From Vibrio sp. 10N (lineage in GTDB: Bacteria; Pseudomonadota; Gammaproteobacteria; Enterobacterales; Vibrionaceae): a stretch of 64,000 nucleotides of DNA. The stretch is from NCBI RefSeq assembly GCF_036245475.1, contig NZ_BTPM01000001.1, positions 1,984,001 to 2,048,000 of the forward strand. Direction: 5' to 3'. Below, piece by piece: positions 16,748 to 25,174 of the stretch. The notes below the pieces were generated by a model that was not told the DNA's origin, searched no databases, and was given only the letters and a program-made list of their open reading frames with translations. A program made the position numbers and the translations under genes. The number at the start of each line of letters is the position of its first letter. Position 1 is the first letter of the stretch.

Positions 16748-18364
16748 ATGGCCACCATCGAAGGAATGAAAACAGCACCCGCGAATCGGCTGAATGTAAC
16801 AGGGTCGATGAACAGCAAGGACTATCAAGAGATTCTCAATGAGGAAGCTTTAGGTTTTCTCAATACCTTAGTGGCACATTTTGGCGATCGCAGAGAAGCA
16901 CTTCTCAAGCAAAGAGAGGTTAAACAAGCGGCCTATGATGCTGGCGAGTTACCAAGTTTTCGTAGCGACACCGAATCGATCCGACAAGACAAAAGCTGGC
17001 AAGTGAACACTATCCCCGAGCCACTACTGGATCGCCGAGTAGAAATTACTGGCCCGGTTGACCGCAAGATGGTGATCAATGCCCTCAATTCTGGCGCCAA
17101 AGTCTTTATGTGCTGCTTTGAAGATGCTTCTTCACCCACATGGGCAAACATGGTGGAAGGTCAAATCAACCTTAGGGACGCCAACAACGGCACCATTAGC
17201 CACTACGATGAAAACAAGAACAAGCACTACACACTCACAGCGGATCCCGCGTTATTGATCGCCAGACCACGCGGGCTGCATTTACCAGAAAACTCGATTC
17301 AGTTTAATAATAAACCAATCGCCGGTTGTTTAATGGACTTCGCTCTGTACTTCTTCCACAACTATCAGTCACGAGCAGCGAAAGGGCTTGGTGTTTACTA
17401 CTACATTCCCAAGTTAGAGTGTATGGAAGAAGCCAAATGGTGGGATGATGTCTTTTCATTTACTGAAAACTATTTTGGCCTACCGACAGGCACAATCCGC
17501 GCCACCGTGCTCATCGAAACCCTTCCCGCAGTGTTCCAAATGGATGAAATATTGTATGCAATGAAAGACCATATCGTTGCTATGAACTGCGGTCGCTGGG
17601 ATTACATTTTTAGCTACATTAAGACGCTTAAGAATCACAAAGATCGTATTCTTCCTGACCGTCACGGTATCGGCATGGATAAGGCGTTTCTGAACGCCTA
17701 CAGCCAGCTGCTGGTTAAAACCTGCCACGCACGCGGTGCTCTCGCTATGGGTGGAATGTCTGCATTCATCCCTGCTAAAGACCCACAAGAAATGGCCAAA
17801 GTGACCGCAAAAGTCATCGAAGACAAACAAAGAGAGTCTCAAAACGGCCATGATGGTACCTGGGTCGCGCACCCTGCTCTGGTTGATTTGGCGATGTCGA
17901 CGTTTGATGAGCAGCTCAACGGCAAGATTAATCAACTCGATTTTGTTAGCCCTGAGACAGATATATGCGCAGAAACGCTACTGAAGCCTTGTGAAGGTAC
18001 TCGCGACGAGGCTGGCGTTCGCAAGAATATTCGCATCGCACTCTACTATATCGAAGCATGGATCCAAGGCCATGGCTGTGTCCCTATCTACGGTCTTATG
18101 GAAGACGCCGCTACTGCCGAGATATCTCGCGCCAACATCTGGCAATGGATCCACCACGGTATCACGCTCGATGATGGTCAGGCGTTTAACAAAGATCTTT
18201 TTCACACTTGGCTCTACCAAGAGCTAAAAACCATTCAACAGGAAGTAGGCGACACTCGTTACTATGCCGGACGCTTTGAAGAAACTGCTGACCTTTTCTA
18301 TGAGCTGTCGACATCGAAACAATTCGCCAACTTCCTGACTCTTCCAAGCTACTCCCTACTTTAA
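16748..18364 (+). CDS. aceB: Malate synthase A
   Basis: A 538-residue cytoplasmic TIM-barrel enzyme that condenses glyoxylate with acetyl-CoA to malate. Family blocks are 'RRVEITGPVDRKMVINALNSG', 'CCFEDASSPTW', 'ARPRGLHLPE' (active-site Arg), 'IETLPAVFQMDEILY' (Glu), 'NCGRWDYIFSYIK' (Asp) and 'MGGMSAFIPAK'. Length is that of the A isoform; the G isoform is about 720. The start follows AAGGAG at 7 bases. Unlike the textbook operon there is no aceA beside it; it is divergent from gcl and shares its operators, so here it is dedicated to glyoxylate from purines. Confidence 0.96.
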   Translation: MATIEGMKTAPANRLNVTGSMNSKDYQEILNEEALGFLNTLVAHFGDRREALLKQREVKQAAYDAGELPSFRSDTESIRQDKSWQVNTIPEPLLDRRVEITGPVDRKMVINALNSGAKVFMCCFEDASSPTWANMVEGQINLRDANNGTISHYDENKNKHYTLTADPALLIARPRGLHLPENSIQFNNKPIAGCLMDFALYFFHNYQSRAAKGLGVYYYIPKLECMEEAKWWDDVFSFTENYFGLPTGTIRATVLIETLPAVFQMDEILYAMKDHIVAMNCGRWDYIFSYIKTLKNHKDRILPDRHGIGMDKAFLNAYSQLLVKTCHARGALAMGGMSAFIPAKDPQEMAKVTAKVIEDKQRESQNGHDGTWVAHPALVDLAMSTFDEQLNGKINQLDFVSPETDICAETLLKPCEGTRDEAGVRKNIRIALYYIEAWIQGHGCVPIYGLMEDAATAEISRANIWQWIHHGITLDDGQAFNKDLFHTWLYQELKTIQQEVGDTRYYAGRFEETADLFYELSTSKQFANFLTLPSYSLL

Positions 18365-18374
18365 GTTTTGGCTT

Positions 18375-18399
18375 TAGCCAGCCGATCAAGTGCTGGCTA
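18375..18399 (+). other. Intercistronic hairpin aceB / GlcG-like gene
   Basis: TAGCCAGC pairs with GCTGGCTA around a 9-base loop, without a T-tract. It may stabilise the upstream aceB message rather than stop transcription. Confidence 0.4.
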
Positions 18400-18447
18400 A
18401 TCCAACTGAGGAGAATAGCGCAAGCGACTAGACGATGAGGAAACAAC

Positions 18448-18885
18448 ATGGGAAGTTTAACTCTTAACCAAGCACTAACGATCATTGATGGCACCTTCCA
18501 GGCAGGGGAAAAAGATGCATGTGCACCGTTAACAGCGGCAGTACTCGATAGCGGTGGAAAACTCATCTCTCTGCAACGCCAGGATGGTTCTAGCATGATG
18601 AGACCCGACATCGCGATTGCGAAAGCCTGGGGAGCACTAGCGCTTGGTTGTTCGTCTAGGAAGCTGGCACAAGATGCGGATGCAAGACCTGCGTTTATCT
18701 CAGCGGTGAACGTCTTGGCACACGGCAACATGGTCCCCGTACCTGGTGGTCTGCTGATTCGAGATAAAGATCAGCATGTCATTGGCGCTATCGGTGTCAG
18801 TGGCGATCTGTCCGATACCGACGAGCGCTGCGCACTAGTTGGGATCGCAGCCGCGGATTTATGTAGCGACGAGCAAGCCGCGTAA
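18448..18885 (+). CDS. GlcG/HbpS-family (haem-degrading-domain fold) protein
   Basis: A 145-residue protein of the GlcG/HbpS family. The hallmarks are 'PLTAAVLDSGGKLISLQRQDGS', 'MMRPDIAIAKAWGALALG' and 'VPGGLLIRD...VIGAIGVSGDLSDTDERCALVGI'. Family members are found with glycolate/glyoxylate genes (glcG) but have no proven catalytic role. It is 83 bases after aceB with a GAGGAAAC ribosome binding site, so it is probably co-transcribed, and the context predicts a helper role in glyoxylate metabolism. No signal peptide, so cytoplasmic. Confidence 0.87.
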   Translation: MGSLTLNQALTIIDGTFQAGEKDACAPLTAAVLDSGGKLISLQRQDGSSMMRPDIAIAKAWGALALGCSSRKLAQDADARPAFISAVNVLAHGNMVPVPGGLLIRDKDQHVIGAIGVSGDLSDTDERCALVGIAAADLCSDEQAA

Positions 18886-18893
18886 TCAAAGGG

Positions 18894-18923
18894 AAAGGTC
18901 TAGGGCACTAGACCTTTATTATT
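18894..18923. terminator. Bidirectional terminator, GlcG-like gene / MarR gene
   Basis: AAAGGTCTAG pairs perfectly with CTAGACCTTT around GGCA, followed by TTATTATTT. It lies between converging genes. Confidence 0.8.
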
Positions 18924-19405
18924 TATTCGTATTGGCTTAGCCACACTTTGAGCAACTGATTAGCTTGTTTCTTTTGCGCCGCGCTCAATGATTTCACGAG
19001 ATTTTTTTGTACGTCGGCATGCTCTTCAATTAACTGATCAATCAGCACCAAACCATCTTGCGTCAACTGCACCGTCACACTGCGACGGTCTTCTTTGCTA
19101 TGCTCACGCAAGATCAGGCCCTTACTCTCTAGTTTATCGAGTCGGTTGGTCATCGCGCCGGACGTCAGCATCATTGTATCAATCAGCTCAGACGGCGTTA
19201 GACAGTATGGTTGACCACTACGGCGAAGTGTTGCGATCACGTCAAATTCACCTAGCTTCAGATCATACTTCTTGTGTAAATCTGCCACTTTGGTTTCCAT
19301 GTACTTAGCGATACGCATGAGCCTTCCCATCATCGCCATCGGATCCGTATCCAGTGTTGGCTTTTCTGTTGCCCACTGTTCGACCAATCGATCTATCGCG
19401 TCCAT
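18923..19405 (-). CDS. MarR-family transcriptional regulator
   Basis: A 160-residue winged-helix regulator. The core reads 'EFDVIATLRRSG...LTPSELIDTMMLTSGAMTNRLDKLESKGLILREHSKEDRRSVTVQLT', a standard MarR DNA-binding domain with its wing (DRRSV). It is divergent from an EamA exporter, and two copies of an 18-bp palindrome lie between them, so it probably represses both itself and the exporter. A third copy before aceB hints at a wider target set. The ribosome binding site is weak (GAGAAC). Confidence 0.88.
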   Translation of the reverse strand: MDAIDRLVEQWATEKPTLDTDPMAMMGRLMRIAKYMETKVADLHKKYDLKLGEFDVIATLRRSGQPYCLTPSELIDTMMLTSGAMTNRLDKLESKGLILREHSKEDRRSVTVQLTQDGLVLIDQLIEEHADVQKNLVKSLSAAQKKQANQLLKVWLSQYE

Positions 19406-19440
19406 TCCAATATGTTCTCACTATTTAGGTTCAGAAAAAC

Positions 19441-19515
19441 TAGCTTAACATAAAGATACTTTACAGACAGCTCAAAGATGGTTAAAGTGTCGGTAGATAT
19501 CTTAACGTAAAGATA
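19441..19515. promoter_or_regulatory. Two MarR-type operators between marR and eamA
   Basis: TAGCTTAACATAAAGATA (19441-19458) and TATCTTAACGTAAAGATA (19498-19515) are near-palindromes that differ at two positions. The second ends six bases before the EamA start codon, so binding there could block transcription or translation initiation directly. Confidence 0.6.
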
Positions 19516-19521
19516 AATTGA

Positions 19522-20418
19522 ATGAATATACTTTTAGCTATGATCCCCGCTTTCTTCTGGGGTACAACCTATGCGGTCACCAAGTTTACGCTTCCAGACT
19601 GGCCGCCGATCCTACTGGGTGCACTTCGCGCATTGCCAGCGGGCTTGTTATTGCTATTAGTAAAACCTTCACTGCCTAAGAAGGGCGAGTGGAAAATTTT
19701 GTTTATCTTGGGCACCGTAAACATTGCGACCTTCTTTGGCCTTATCTTTGTCATGGCGCAAACCCTACCGTCAACGATTTCCGGCGTTGGCATGGTGTCT
19801 GTACCAGTATTCGCCATGTTGTATCAGTGGCTCGTGAATAAGAAGCGTCCAAGCTGGCTGCAAACACTCAGCGGTCTAGCGCTTGTGTTGTTCGCTTTCT
19901 TTCTGTTTTCACCAGGTTCAATCTCGCTCAACCCTATCGGTTTAGGCGCCATGTTGGCAGCGATAATGTGTATTGTTGTTGGTAGCGGCATGACCAAAAC
20001 ACTCGGCGGACGTATCCATTGGTGGACGATTTTGACTTGGCAGTTGATTTTGGGTGGTGCTGTACTTGGGCTCGCATCTGGCGTTCACGCAGCGCTCGAG
20101 CCGCAAATCTACGTATCGGTGATCGACAATTTTTCCACTCAGAACCTAATGGGGCTACTTTGGGTTGTGGGTCTCAATACCGCGTTAAGTTATGGCATGT
20201 ACGTTTGGCTGCTGCAACGCATGAGTGTGGTCGACTTTACCTTTGGCGGCATCGCTAACCCTATCGCCGGTATTGTGTGTGGTATGGTGCTGCTTAGCGA
20301 GTCATTTACGCAAACCCAATATGCATTGATGATTGGCATGATCATGATGTCCTTGGTGCCACAGACTCTGCAAGCCGTCAAACAGCACCGATTAGCCAGT
20401 TTAGCCAAACAAGGCTAA
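19522..20418 (+). CDS. EamA-family (DMT) exporter
   Basis: A 298-residue inner-membrane protein with ten hydrophobic segments in two EamA repeats, for example 'LLAMIPAFFWGTTYAVTKFTLPDW' at the start and 'ALSYGMYVWLLQRMSVVDFTFGGIANPIAGIVCGMVLLSE' in the second half. The family exports amino acids, metabolites or drugs; substrate is not evident. It is divergent from, and probably controlled by, the MarR protein. The ribosome binding site is poor because the operator occupies the leader. Confidence 0.87.
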   Translation: MNILLAMIPAFFWGTTYAVTKFTLPDWPPILLGALRALPAGLLLLLVKPSLPKKGEWKILFILGTVNIATFFGLIFVMAQTLPSTISGVGMVSVPVFAMLYQWLVNKKRPSWLQTLSGLALVLFAFFLFSPGSISLNPIGLGAMLAAIMCIVVGSGMTKTLGGRIHWWTILTWQLILGGAVLGLASGVHAALEPQIYVSVIDNFSTQNLMGLLWVVGLNTALSYGMYVWLLQRMSVVDFTFGGIANPIAGIVCGMVLLSESFTQTQYALMIGMIMMSLVPQTLQAVKQHRLASLAKQG

Positions 20419-20506
20419 GCTTGCCCCCGATTTCATCGAAAGTGGCTTGAGGTTCTTAGGTGAACTACGTACCATACGGCCACTTTTTCATAACAGCGCT
20501 ATCAAC

Positions 20507-20737
20507 ATGAAACGACTTGTCCTCTACGTAAAAGACAAATGCCCACATTGCAAAGACGCTCAACGCTACCTAGACAGCAAAGGGTATAAATATCGCTTAA
20601 CTAACGCGAAAATGCAGCGTGGCCGAAAAGAGCTCGACGCGATTGGTGCTCGTTCATTACCTGTATTGAAAATTGGTGACCGCTACATGATTGGCTGGAA
20701 CCCAAAAAATTTCGAGAAGATGTATAACAGCAATTAG
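20507..20737 (+). CDS. Short glutaredoxin-like protein
   Basis: A 76-residue thioredoxin-fold protein with the active site CPHC at residues 11-14 ('LYVKDKCPHCKDAQRYL') and a cis-Pro in 'ARSLPVLKIGD'. It resembles NrdH/mini-glutaredoxins rather than classical GrxA, which has CPYC. The start at ATG 20507 gives the normal N-terminus; the TTG at 20447 would add 20 unrelated residues. The ribosome binding site is weak. No nrd genes are nearby, so the partner is unknown. Confidence 0.82.
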   Translation: MKRLVLYVKDKCPHCKDAQRYLDSKGYKYRLTNAKMQRGRKELDAIGARSLPVLKIGDRYMIGWNPKNFEKMYNSN

Positions 20738-20754
20738 TTCTACATTTCCTATAC

Positions 20755-20795
20755 TGCCCCTATCTAGCTAACCTATCCGCTAAACACAAGGGGCA
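20755..20795 (+). promoter_or_regulatory. Possible pairing that hides the ribosome binding site of the pseudo-protease gene
   Basis: TGCCCCT (20755-20761) is the exact complement of AGGGGCA (20789-20795), which contains the Shine-Dalgarno sequence of the gene starting at 20800. The 27-base loop is large, so the effect is uncertain. Confidence 0.3.
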
Positions 20796-20799
20796 TCAA

Positions 20800-21546
20800 A
20801 TGCAACGTCACATTGCCATACCTTTGATGGCTTGTTTGATGAGCATGCTAATGGTTTCGCTGTTTTTTTCCTTTGCTCATGCAGCTCTTGCCTTAGATGA
20901 AGCAAGAATCGCCAACCAGCGGCTCTACATGCTGCAGTTCAATGAGGCCAAAGACCCGTCATTGAACTGCTTGGCAACTCAAGTGGGTAATAGCACCCTT
21001 GTGACTCCCGCCCGCTGTTTGTTTTCAGAAACCGAGTCTACTCTCTACCCTTTACGCCACCTTCGACTCACGCCACTCTTCTCTCAAGATGATAGATATA
21101 GTTACGCGCATGTGGTATCAGTTACAACCGATCATCAAAAGCTCGCCGAAGTCACCACAGAGCAAGACTGGGCAATTATAGAAGTGAATACTGAGCTGGG
21201 GTGCCACCAGCAGTTACCCGCGCTCTTGGTGATGCCAGAACAAGGCTGGAATTCTGAACCTGTTCAAGTCGCCGTATGGGATAACGCGCGAAATACACTG
21301 TCTGTTGAAACCTGCTTATTGGATTCCAGTCAAGAGGGCAACCTTACGCTAGGCGACTGTGATGAAATGAGCAAGCTGATGGCGGGCACCCCGGTGATCA
21401 GTCTGATAGGCACATCGAGCACTTTAATAGGCATGGTTACCAGCAATCATCAAATCCAAGGCCGCACTTACTATCAAGTGACCCCCATAGAAGCGGCGCT
21501 GAGTCGATTAACGCCTCAGCAGCTCTGCACTACACCTGCTTTTTAA
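20800..21546 (+). CDS. Secreted chymotrypsin-fold protein lacking catalytic His and Ser (likely pseudo-protease)
   Basis: A 248-residue protein with a signal peptide (residues 1-30, cut near SFAHA). The rest resembles a trypsin-like domain: 'NCLATQVGNSTLVTPARC' keeps the Cys-x15-Cys bridge around the catalytic-His position of trypsin (normally TAAHC) but has Arg for His; 'EQDWAIIEV' keeps the Asp block; and 'LMAGTPVISLIG' occupies the GDSGGPV site with Ala for Ser. If this alignment is right the protein cannot be a serine protease and may bind peptides or act as a decoy or chaperone. Its 3' end overlaps the convergent LysR gene by 17 bases. Homology is inferred by motif only. Confidence 0.65.
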   Translation: MQRHIAIPLMACLMSMLMVSLFFSFAHAALALDEARIANQRLYMLQFNEAKDPSLNCLATQVGNSTLVTPARCLFSETESTLYPLRHLRLTPLFSQDDRYSYAHVVSVTTDHQKLAEVTTEQDWAIIEVNTELGCHQQLPALLVMPEQGWNSEPVQVAVWDNARNTLSVETCLLDSSQEGNLTLGDCDEMSKLMAGTPVISLIGTSSTLIGMVTSNHQIQGRTYYQVTPIEAALSRLTPQQLCTTPAF

Positions 21547-22399
21547 TGAATTCGATGAAGCTCCTATCTGCGCGAGACAAATAGCCATCTTTACGCCAAG
21601 CTAAAGCCAGGTCGACATACACCGGCGGTTCAAAAGAAACACCGCGAGTTTCTGGCTCGTGTTCAGTCACTAGTTCAAGCAGTGCAGTGATGGCGTATTC
21701 ATGTTTTACGATTGACAGAATCATCGGCAATAAGTTGGTTTCGAAAGAAAATTTAGCGTCGACCTGCCTACGTTTACATTCTTCATCAATGAAATCACGG
21801 TGAAAGTATCCAGGCTTAAACATGACGAGTTCCTCATCGAAAAACTCAGCAAAGTCGAGTGATTGTCGAGTAGCGAAGGGATGGTGCTCACTCACAACCG
21901 CCACCATCTCTGAACGAAAGATCTGATCGACTTCCAAATCTTCCGGTACCTCTTTGTTTCTAATCACGCCAAGATCTATTTCACCACTTAGCAGCATTCT
22001 ACGGATATCTTGAGTGCCCGCCTCAACGACCGTCATCTTGAGATGTGGATAAGCACTTTTGAACGCCATGACGATTTCTGGAAAAAAATACGACCCCATC
22101 ATACTCGGCGTTCCTAATCGAACCTCACCTTTTAACAACCCTTTCATTTCATCTACCGCCAGTTTCGCATCCTCGATTTGCTGCAACACTTTGCGAGCAT
22201 GAGGCTCAAGTGCTCGTCCCTCTTGAGTAAGACGAACTTGCTTATCGATACGGGTAAAAAGTTGAATACCGAGTTGTTGCTCAAACTTTCGAATTGAAAT
22301 ACTAAGCGCAGGCTGGGCGATCCTCACCGCTTGCGCGGCACGAGTAAAATTCTGATGGTCAACCACCGCAAGAAAATGAGTAAGCTGCTTAATGTCCAC
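21530..22399 (-). CDS. LysR-family transcriptional regulator
   Basis: A 289-residue regulator with the N-terminal HTH 'MDIKQLTHFLAVVDHQNFTRAAQAVRIAQPALSISIRKFEQ' in part, followed by the periplasmic-binding-like sensor domain. It starts with GTG. It is divergent from the MFS gene at 22504 and very probably controls it, in the pattern of LysR-MFS pairs. The 104-base gap is AT-rich with AAATATAT/ATATATTT arms (about 22411-22442), a possible binding region. Confidence 0.88.
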   Translation of the reverse strand: MDIKQLTHFLAVVDHQNFTRAAQAVRIAQPALSISIRKFEQQLGIQLFTRIDKQVRLTQEGRALEPHARKVLQQIEDAKLAVDEMKGLLKGEVRLGTPSMMGSYFFPEIVMAFKSAYPHLKMTVVEAGTQDIRRMLLSGEIDLGVIRNKEVPEDLEVDQIFRSEMVAVVSEHHPFATRQSLDFAEFFDEELVMFKPGYFHRDFIDEECKRRQVDAKFSFETNLLPMILSIVKHEYAITALLELVTEHEPETRGVSFEPPVYVDLALAWRKDGYLSRADRSFIEFIKKQV

Positions 22400-22503
22400 T
22401 ATAAATAAAATATATCGAATCCATATTTTTAATATATTTCATTAATCTCAAACACAATGCTAATTTGATCACATAGTTAACCGAAAAGCAGTAAGGCTTC
22501 ACC

Positions 22504-23718
22504 GTGATTGAATTGCACTCTCCTCAATATCGACGCATTACCTTAGCACTGGCATTGGGCTCGTTTTTGGTGTTTTGCAATCTTTATGTTTTCCAGCCTA
22601 TCTTGCCACAACTCAGCAGCCACTTCGGCGTATCAGAAACCGAGATCAACTGGGTGTTCGCAGCTTCTACACTTGCGCTCTCCTTGTGTTTAGTGCCATG
22701 GGCGATTACCTCAGAGAGCATCGGAAGGCGCTCTGTCATGTTAGGCGGGCTCCTGTCATTGCCATTCATAGGCTATGCGATGATGCTTACCGACAGCCTA
22801 ACTGCGATCGTCCTCCTTAGAGCGGCTATGGGCGTAGGACTCGCGGCATTTGCCTCTGTGGCGGTGGCTTATATGGTAGAAGAGCTCTCTCCAGACGCAT
22901 TTACTAAGGCAATTGGTGGTTACATTGCTGCTAACTCTCTCGGGGGAATTGCAGGTCGCGTAGCCGGTGGGATCTTAACTGACTATTTTGATTGGAAGAC
23001 GGCGGTATTTGCGATCGCGACGTTTACTTTAATCTCGGCTCTCGTCGTGGTCATGATGCTGCCCAAACAACAAAACTTTAAGCCAACACGTGGCCTGTTC
23101 TATCACCACAACCGCAGCCTGGTTGCACATATTTCCAATCCTACCGTCTGGATAGCAATGCTTATAGGCGGTATCAACTTCGCGCTGTTCGTTAACCTCT
23201 ATTCGGTGATGGGGTTTCGATTGGTCGAAGCGCCCCATAGCCTCCCCATCGCATTAAGTTCGTTAATATTCCTGTGCTATCTGGCAGGTACCGTCACTTC
23301 TAAAGTGAGCGCGAACTGGCGCAAGAAGTATCCGCCAATACCCGGAATGGTGCTTGGTACGCTGTTAAGTCTACTTGGCATGCTCATCGCTCTATTTGAG
23401 GTAATACCCGCGATGCTGTTGGGACTGCTACTCATTAGTGGCGGCGCATTCTTCACTCATACGCTGGCCTATGCTTGGGTAAGCCAAAAAGCCACCCACG
23501 CAAAAGCCACCGCGACCGCGCTGTATCTCGTTCACTATTATATTGGCGGCAGTTTGGGTGGATTTTTCTTGCTCTATTGCTGGCAAGTGGGTCGGTGGCC
23601 GGGCGTGGTTGAAGGGGGTGCGTTGCTCTACATTGCGCTATTTGCCCTTTGCTATAAGCTGTATCACGTTAATCAGCGCAGTTCACTCGCCGATAAGCCG
23701 ATTAACCACCCTTCGTAG
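22504..23718 (+). CDS. MFS transporter, YnfM-like
   Basis: A 404-residue inner-membrane protein with 12 predicted helices. It starts at GTG. 'FCNLYVFQPILPQLSSHFGVSETEINWVFAASTLALSL' in part and the loop 2-3 motif 'ITSESIGRRSVMLGG' are typical of the YnfM/arabinose-efflux-like branch. These carriers export drugs or metabolites; substrate unknown. Paired with the divergent LysR regulator. Confidence 0.87.
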   Translation: MIELHSPQYRRITLALALGSFLVFCNLYVFQPILPQLSSHFGVSETEINWVFAASTLALSLCLVPWAITSESIGRRSVMLGGLLSLPFIGYAMMLTDSLTAIVLLRAAMGVGLAAFASVAVAYMVEELSPDAFTKAIGGYIAANSLGGIAGRVAGGILTDYFDWKTAVFAIATFTLISALVVVMMLPKQQNFKPTRGLFYHHNRSLVAHISNPTVWIAMLIGGINFALFVNLYSVMGFRLVEAPHSLPIALSSLIFLCYLAGTVTSKVSANWRKKYPPIPGMVLGTLLSLLGMLIALFEVIPAMLLGLLLISGGAFFTHTLAYAWVSQKATHAKATATALYLVHYYIGGSLGGFFLLYCWQVGRWPGVVEGGALLYIALFALCYKLYHVNQRSSLADKPINHPS

Positions 23719-23842
23719 CGATTGAGCGATTACTTCGCCAATTTCAGCATAGCGACACAGTCGATTTACTCAATGACATAAACGTTCGCTATCGGCGCCA
23801 TAGCAGCATATAATTGCCACAGTGTTACAAGTGGTAAATGTT

Positions 23843-24403
23843 ATGTCGTTACGTGAAGAAGTAGTAAAGATCGAGCAACAAGTTCAACAATGGTTAAAAG
23901 ACGTGGTCATCGGTTTAAATCTTTGCCCGTTTGCAGCGAAACCTGAGCGCAATAAGCAGATAAAGACGTTTGTCAGCCTTGCTGATAAGGAAGAAGGGTT
24001 ACTTGAGGATATTTTAAGTGAGCTGATGCTGCTTGAACAAACCGATGCAAAAGATTTGGAAACCACACTGGTTGTCGTGCCTAAAATGCTGCATGATTTT
24101 GTCGACTACAACTTCTTCATCGATTGGGTTGAAGCCCTAATTAAGCAAAATGGCTGGGAAGGCATCTACCAAGTCGCCACCTTCCACCCCAATTACTGTT
24201 TTGGGGGCGCCGAGCCAGAAGATCCAGAAAATCTCACTAATCGCTCACCGTATCCAATCTTCCACCTTATCCGCGAAGAGAGTATGGAACGCGTACTGAA
24301 ACACTACCCTGATCCAGAGGCCATCCCTGACAACAACATTGCGCGAGTGAGTGATCTGGACGAGCACGAGAGAAAGCGTCTGTTCCCGTACCTGTTTTCG
24401 TAA
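23843..24403 (+). CDS. DUF1415 family protein
   Basis: A 186-residue cytoplasmic protein of unknown function, conserved in gammaproteobacteria. The family signature 'GLNLCPFAAKPERNKQIKTFVS' in part, 'PNYCFGGAEPEDPENLTNRSPYP' in part and 'HLIRE' are clear. Two conserved Cys residues (in NLCPF and NYCFGG) suggest metal or redox chemistry, but no activity is established. I use ATG 23843; the in-frame GTG 23822 is possible but has no better ribosome binding site. Apparently monocistronic. Confidence 0.82.
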   Translation: MSLREEVVKIEQQVQQWLKDVVIGLNLCPFAAKPERNKQIKTFVSLADKEEGLLEDILSELMLLEQTDAKDLETTLVVVPKMLHDFVDYNFFIDWVEALIKQNGWEGIYQVATFHPNYCFGGAEPEDPENLTNRSPYPIFHLIREESMERVLKHYPDPEAIPDNNIARVSDLDEHERKRLFPYLFS

Positions 24404-24552
24404 GTGGCGCTTGATAACAGACATGACTTTATGGGGATCTTGGTCACTGACAGAAAGAAAGATTGGCTCAATATTAGGTTACGATAATGTAGATACTCAA
24501 TGACTGGCGTCGCTGTTAAGGTAGCGACATTAGTCTAAAGATGAGCATCACT

Positions 24553-24681
24553 ATGAAATCTTGGTTCAAGTTTATTCCACTCGCCCTTTTGGTCAGCTAC
24601 GTTGTGATCTATGACGTCGTAGATCAATACGACCATAGCCAAGCGGCAACACCACCGTCCGTTGTCGAGCAAGCACAATAA
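24553..24681 (+). CDS. Small single-span membrane protein (42 aa)
   Basis: An ORF too short for usual callers: 42 residues beginning MKSWFKFIPLALLVSYVVIY, one hydrophobic helix followed by an acidic and Gln/Pro-rich tail ending in VVEQAQ. GATGAG lies 7 bases before ATG 24553; an in-frame ATG at 24541 would add four residues. The charge pattern (Lys before, Asp after the helix) predicts N-in topology with a periplasmic tail. The reading is suggestive, not proven; the surrounding 24404-24847 holds no other gene I can support. Confidence 0.5.
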   Translation: MKSWFKFIPLALLVSYVVIYDVVDQYDHSQAATPPSVVEQAQ

Positions 24682-24847
24682 ATCGTTGTCTATTCTCTGC
24701 CCAAGTATCCTCAAGGTTCAATATCAGTGAGCTTAACAACTTGGGCACATTAGAAATTGATAAAATTCTTACATTCCATACTTCCCTAACGCCCTCTCCA
24801 TTGATAGCCTATCCAAATCTATAGGTTTTAATTTATAAGTACAGCCA

Positions 24848-25108
24848 ATGAGTCTGGCACTCACTATTTTTACTAATGCTGGCGAGAGCGGTGTTGAACT
24901 AGCAAGCTATCAAGCACCTTCTGCTACACATGCTGTTGACGTCTGGGACGCAATACCAAGAGCCACAGAGGTGACAACGCATTACCTAGTTATCATGGAA
25001 GGTAACAACCATATTGATAGTAAATTCATCGAAACGCGATACGTCGGCCAGTTACTGGAAATGTGGGGAAAGTTTGATCACTTCTATGAGGAGTTCCAAC
25101 AAGGTTAA
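24848..25108 (+). CDS. Hypothetical protein, 86 aa
   Basis: An 86-residue soluble acidic protein that I do not recognise. It has no signal peptide or helix of membrane length. The ORF ends exactly at the base of a strong terminator hairpin, which supports it being expressed. The ribosome binding site is weak. Nothing in the context indicates a role. Confidence 0.5.
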   Translation: MSLALTIFTNAGESGVELASYQAPSATHAVDVWDAIPRATEVTTHYLVIMEGNNHIDSKFIETRYVGQLLEMWGKFDHFYEEFQQG

Positions 25109-25133
25109 AAGGCCACCCCGAAAGGTGGCCTTT
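25108..25133 (+). terminator. Terminator after the 86-aa gene
   Basis: AAAGGCCACC pairs with GGTGGCCTTT around CCGAAA; the stop codon overlaps the first arm. The stem base supplies the A/T tracts. Confidence 0.75.
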
Positions 25134-25174
25134 AAATACGACGACTCGGGACCCTAATCCGAAACGTCGTTTTC

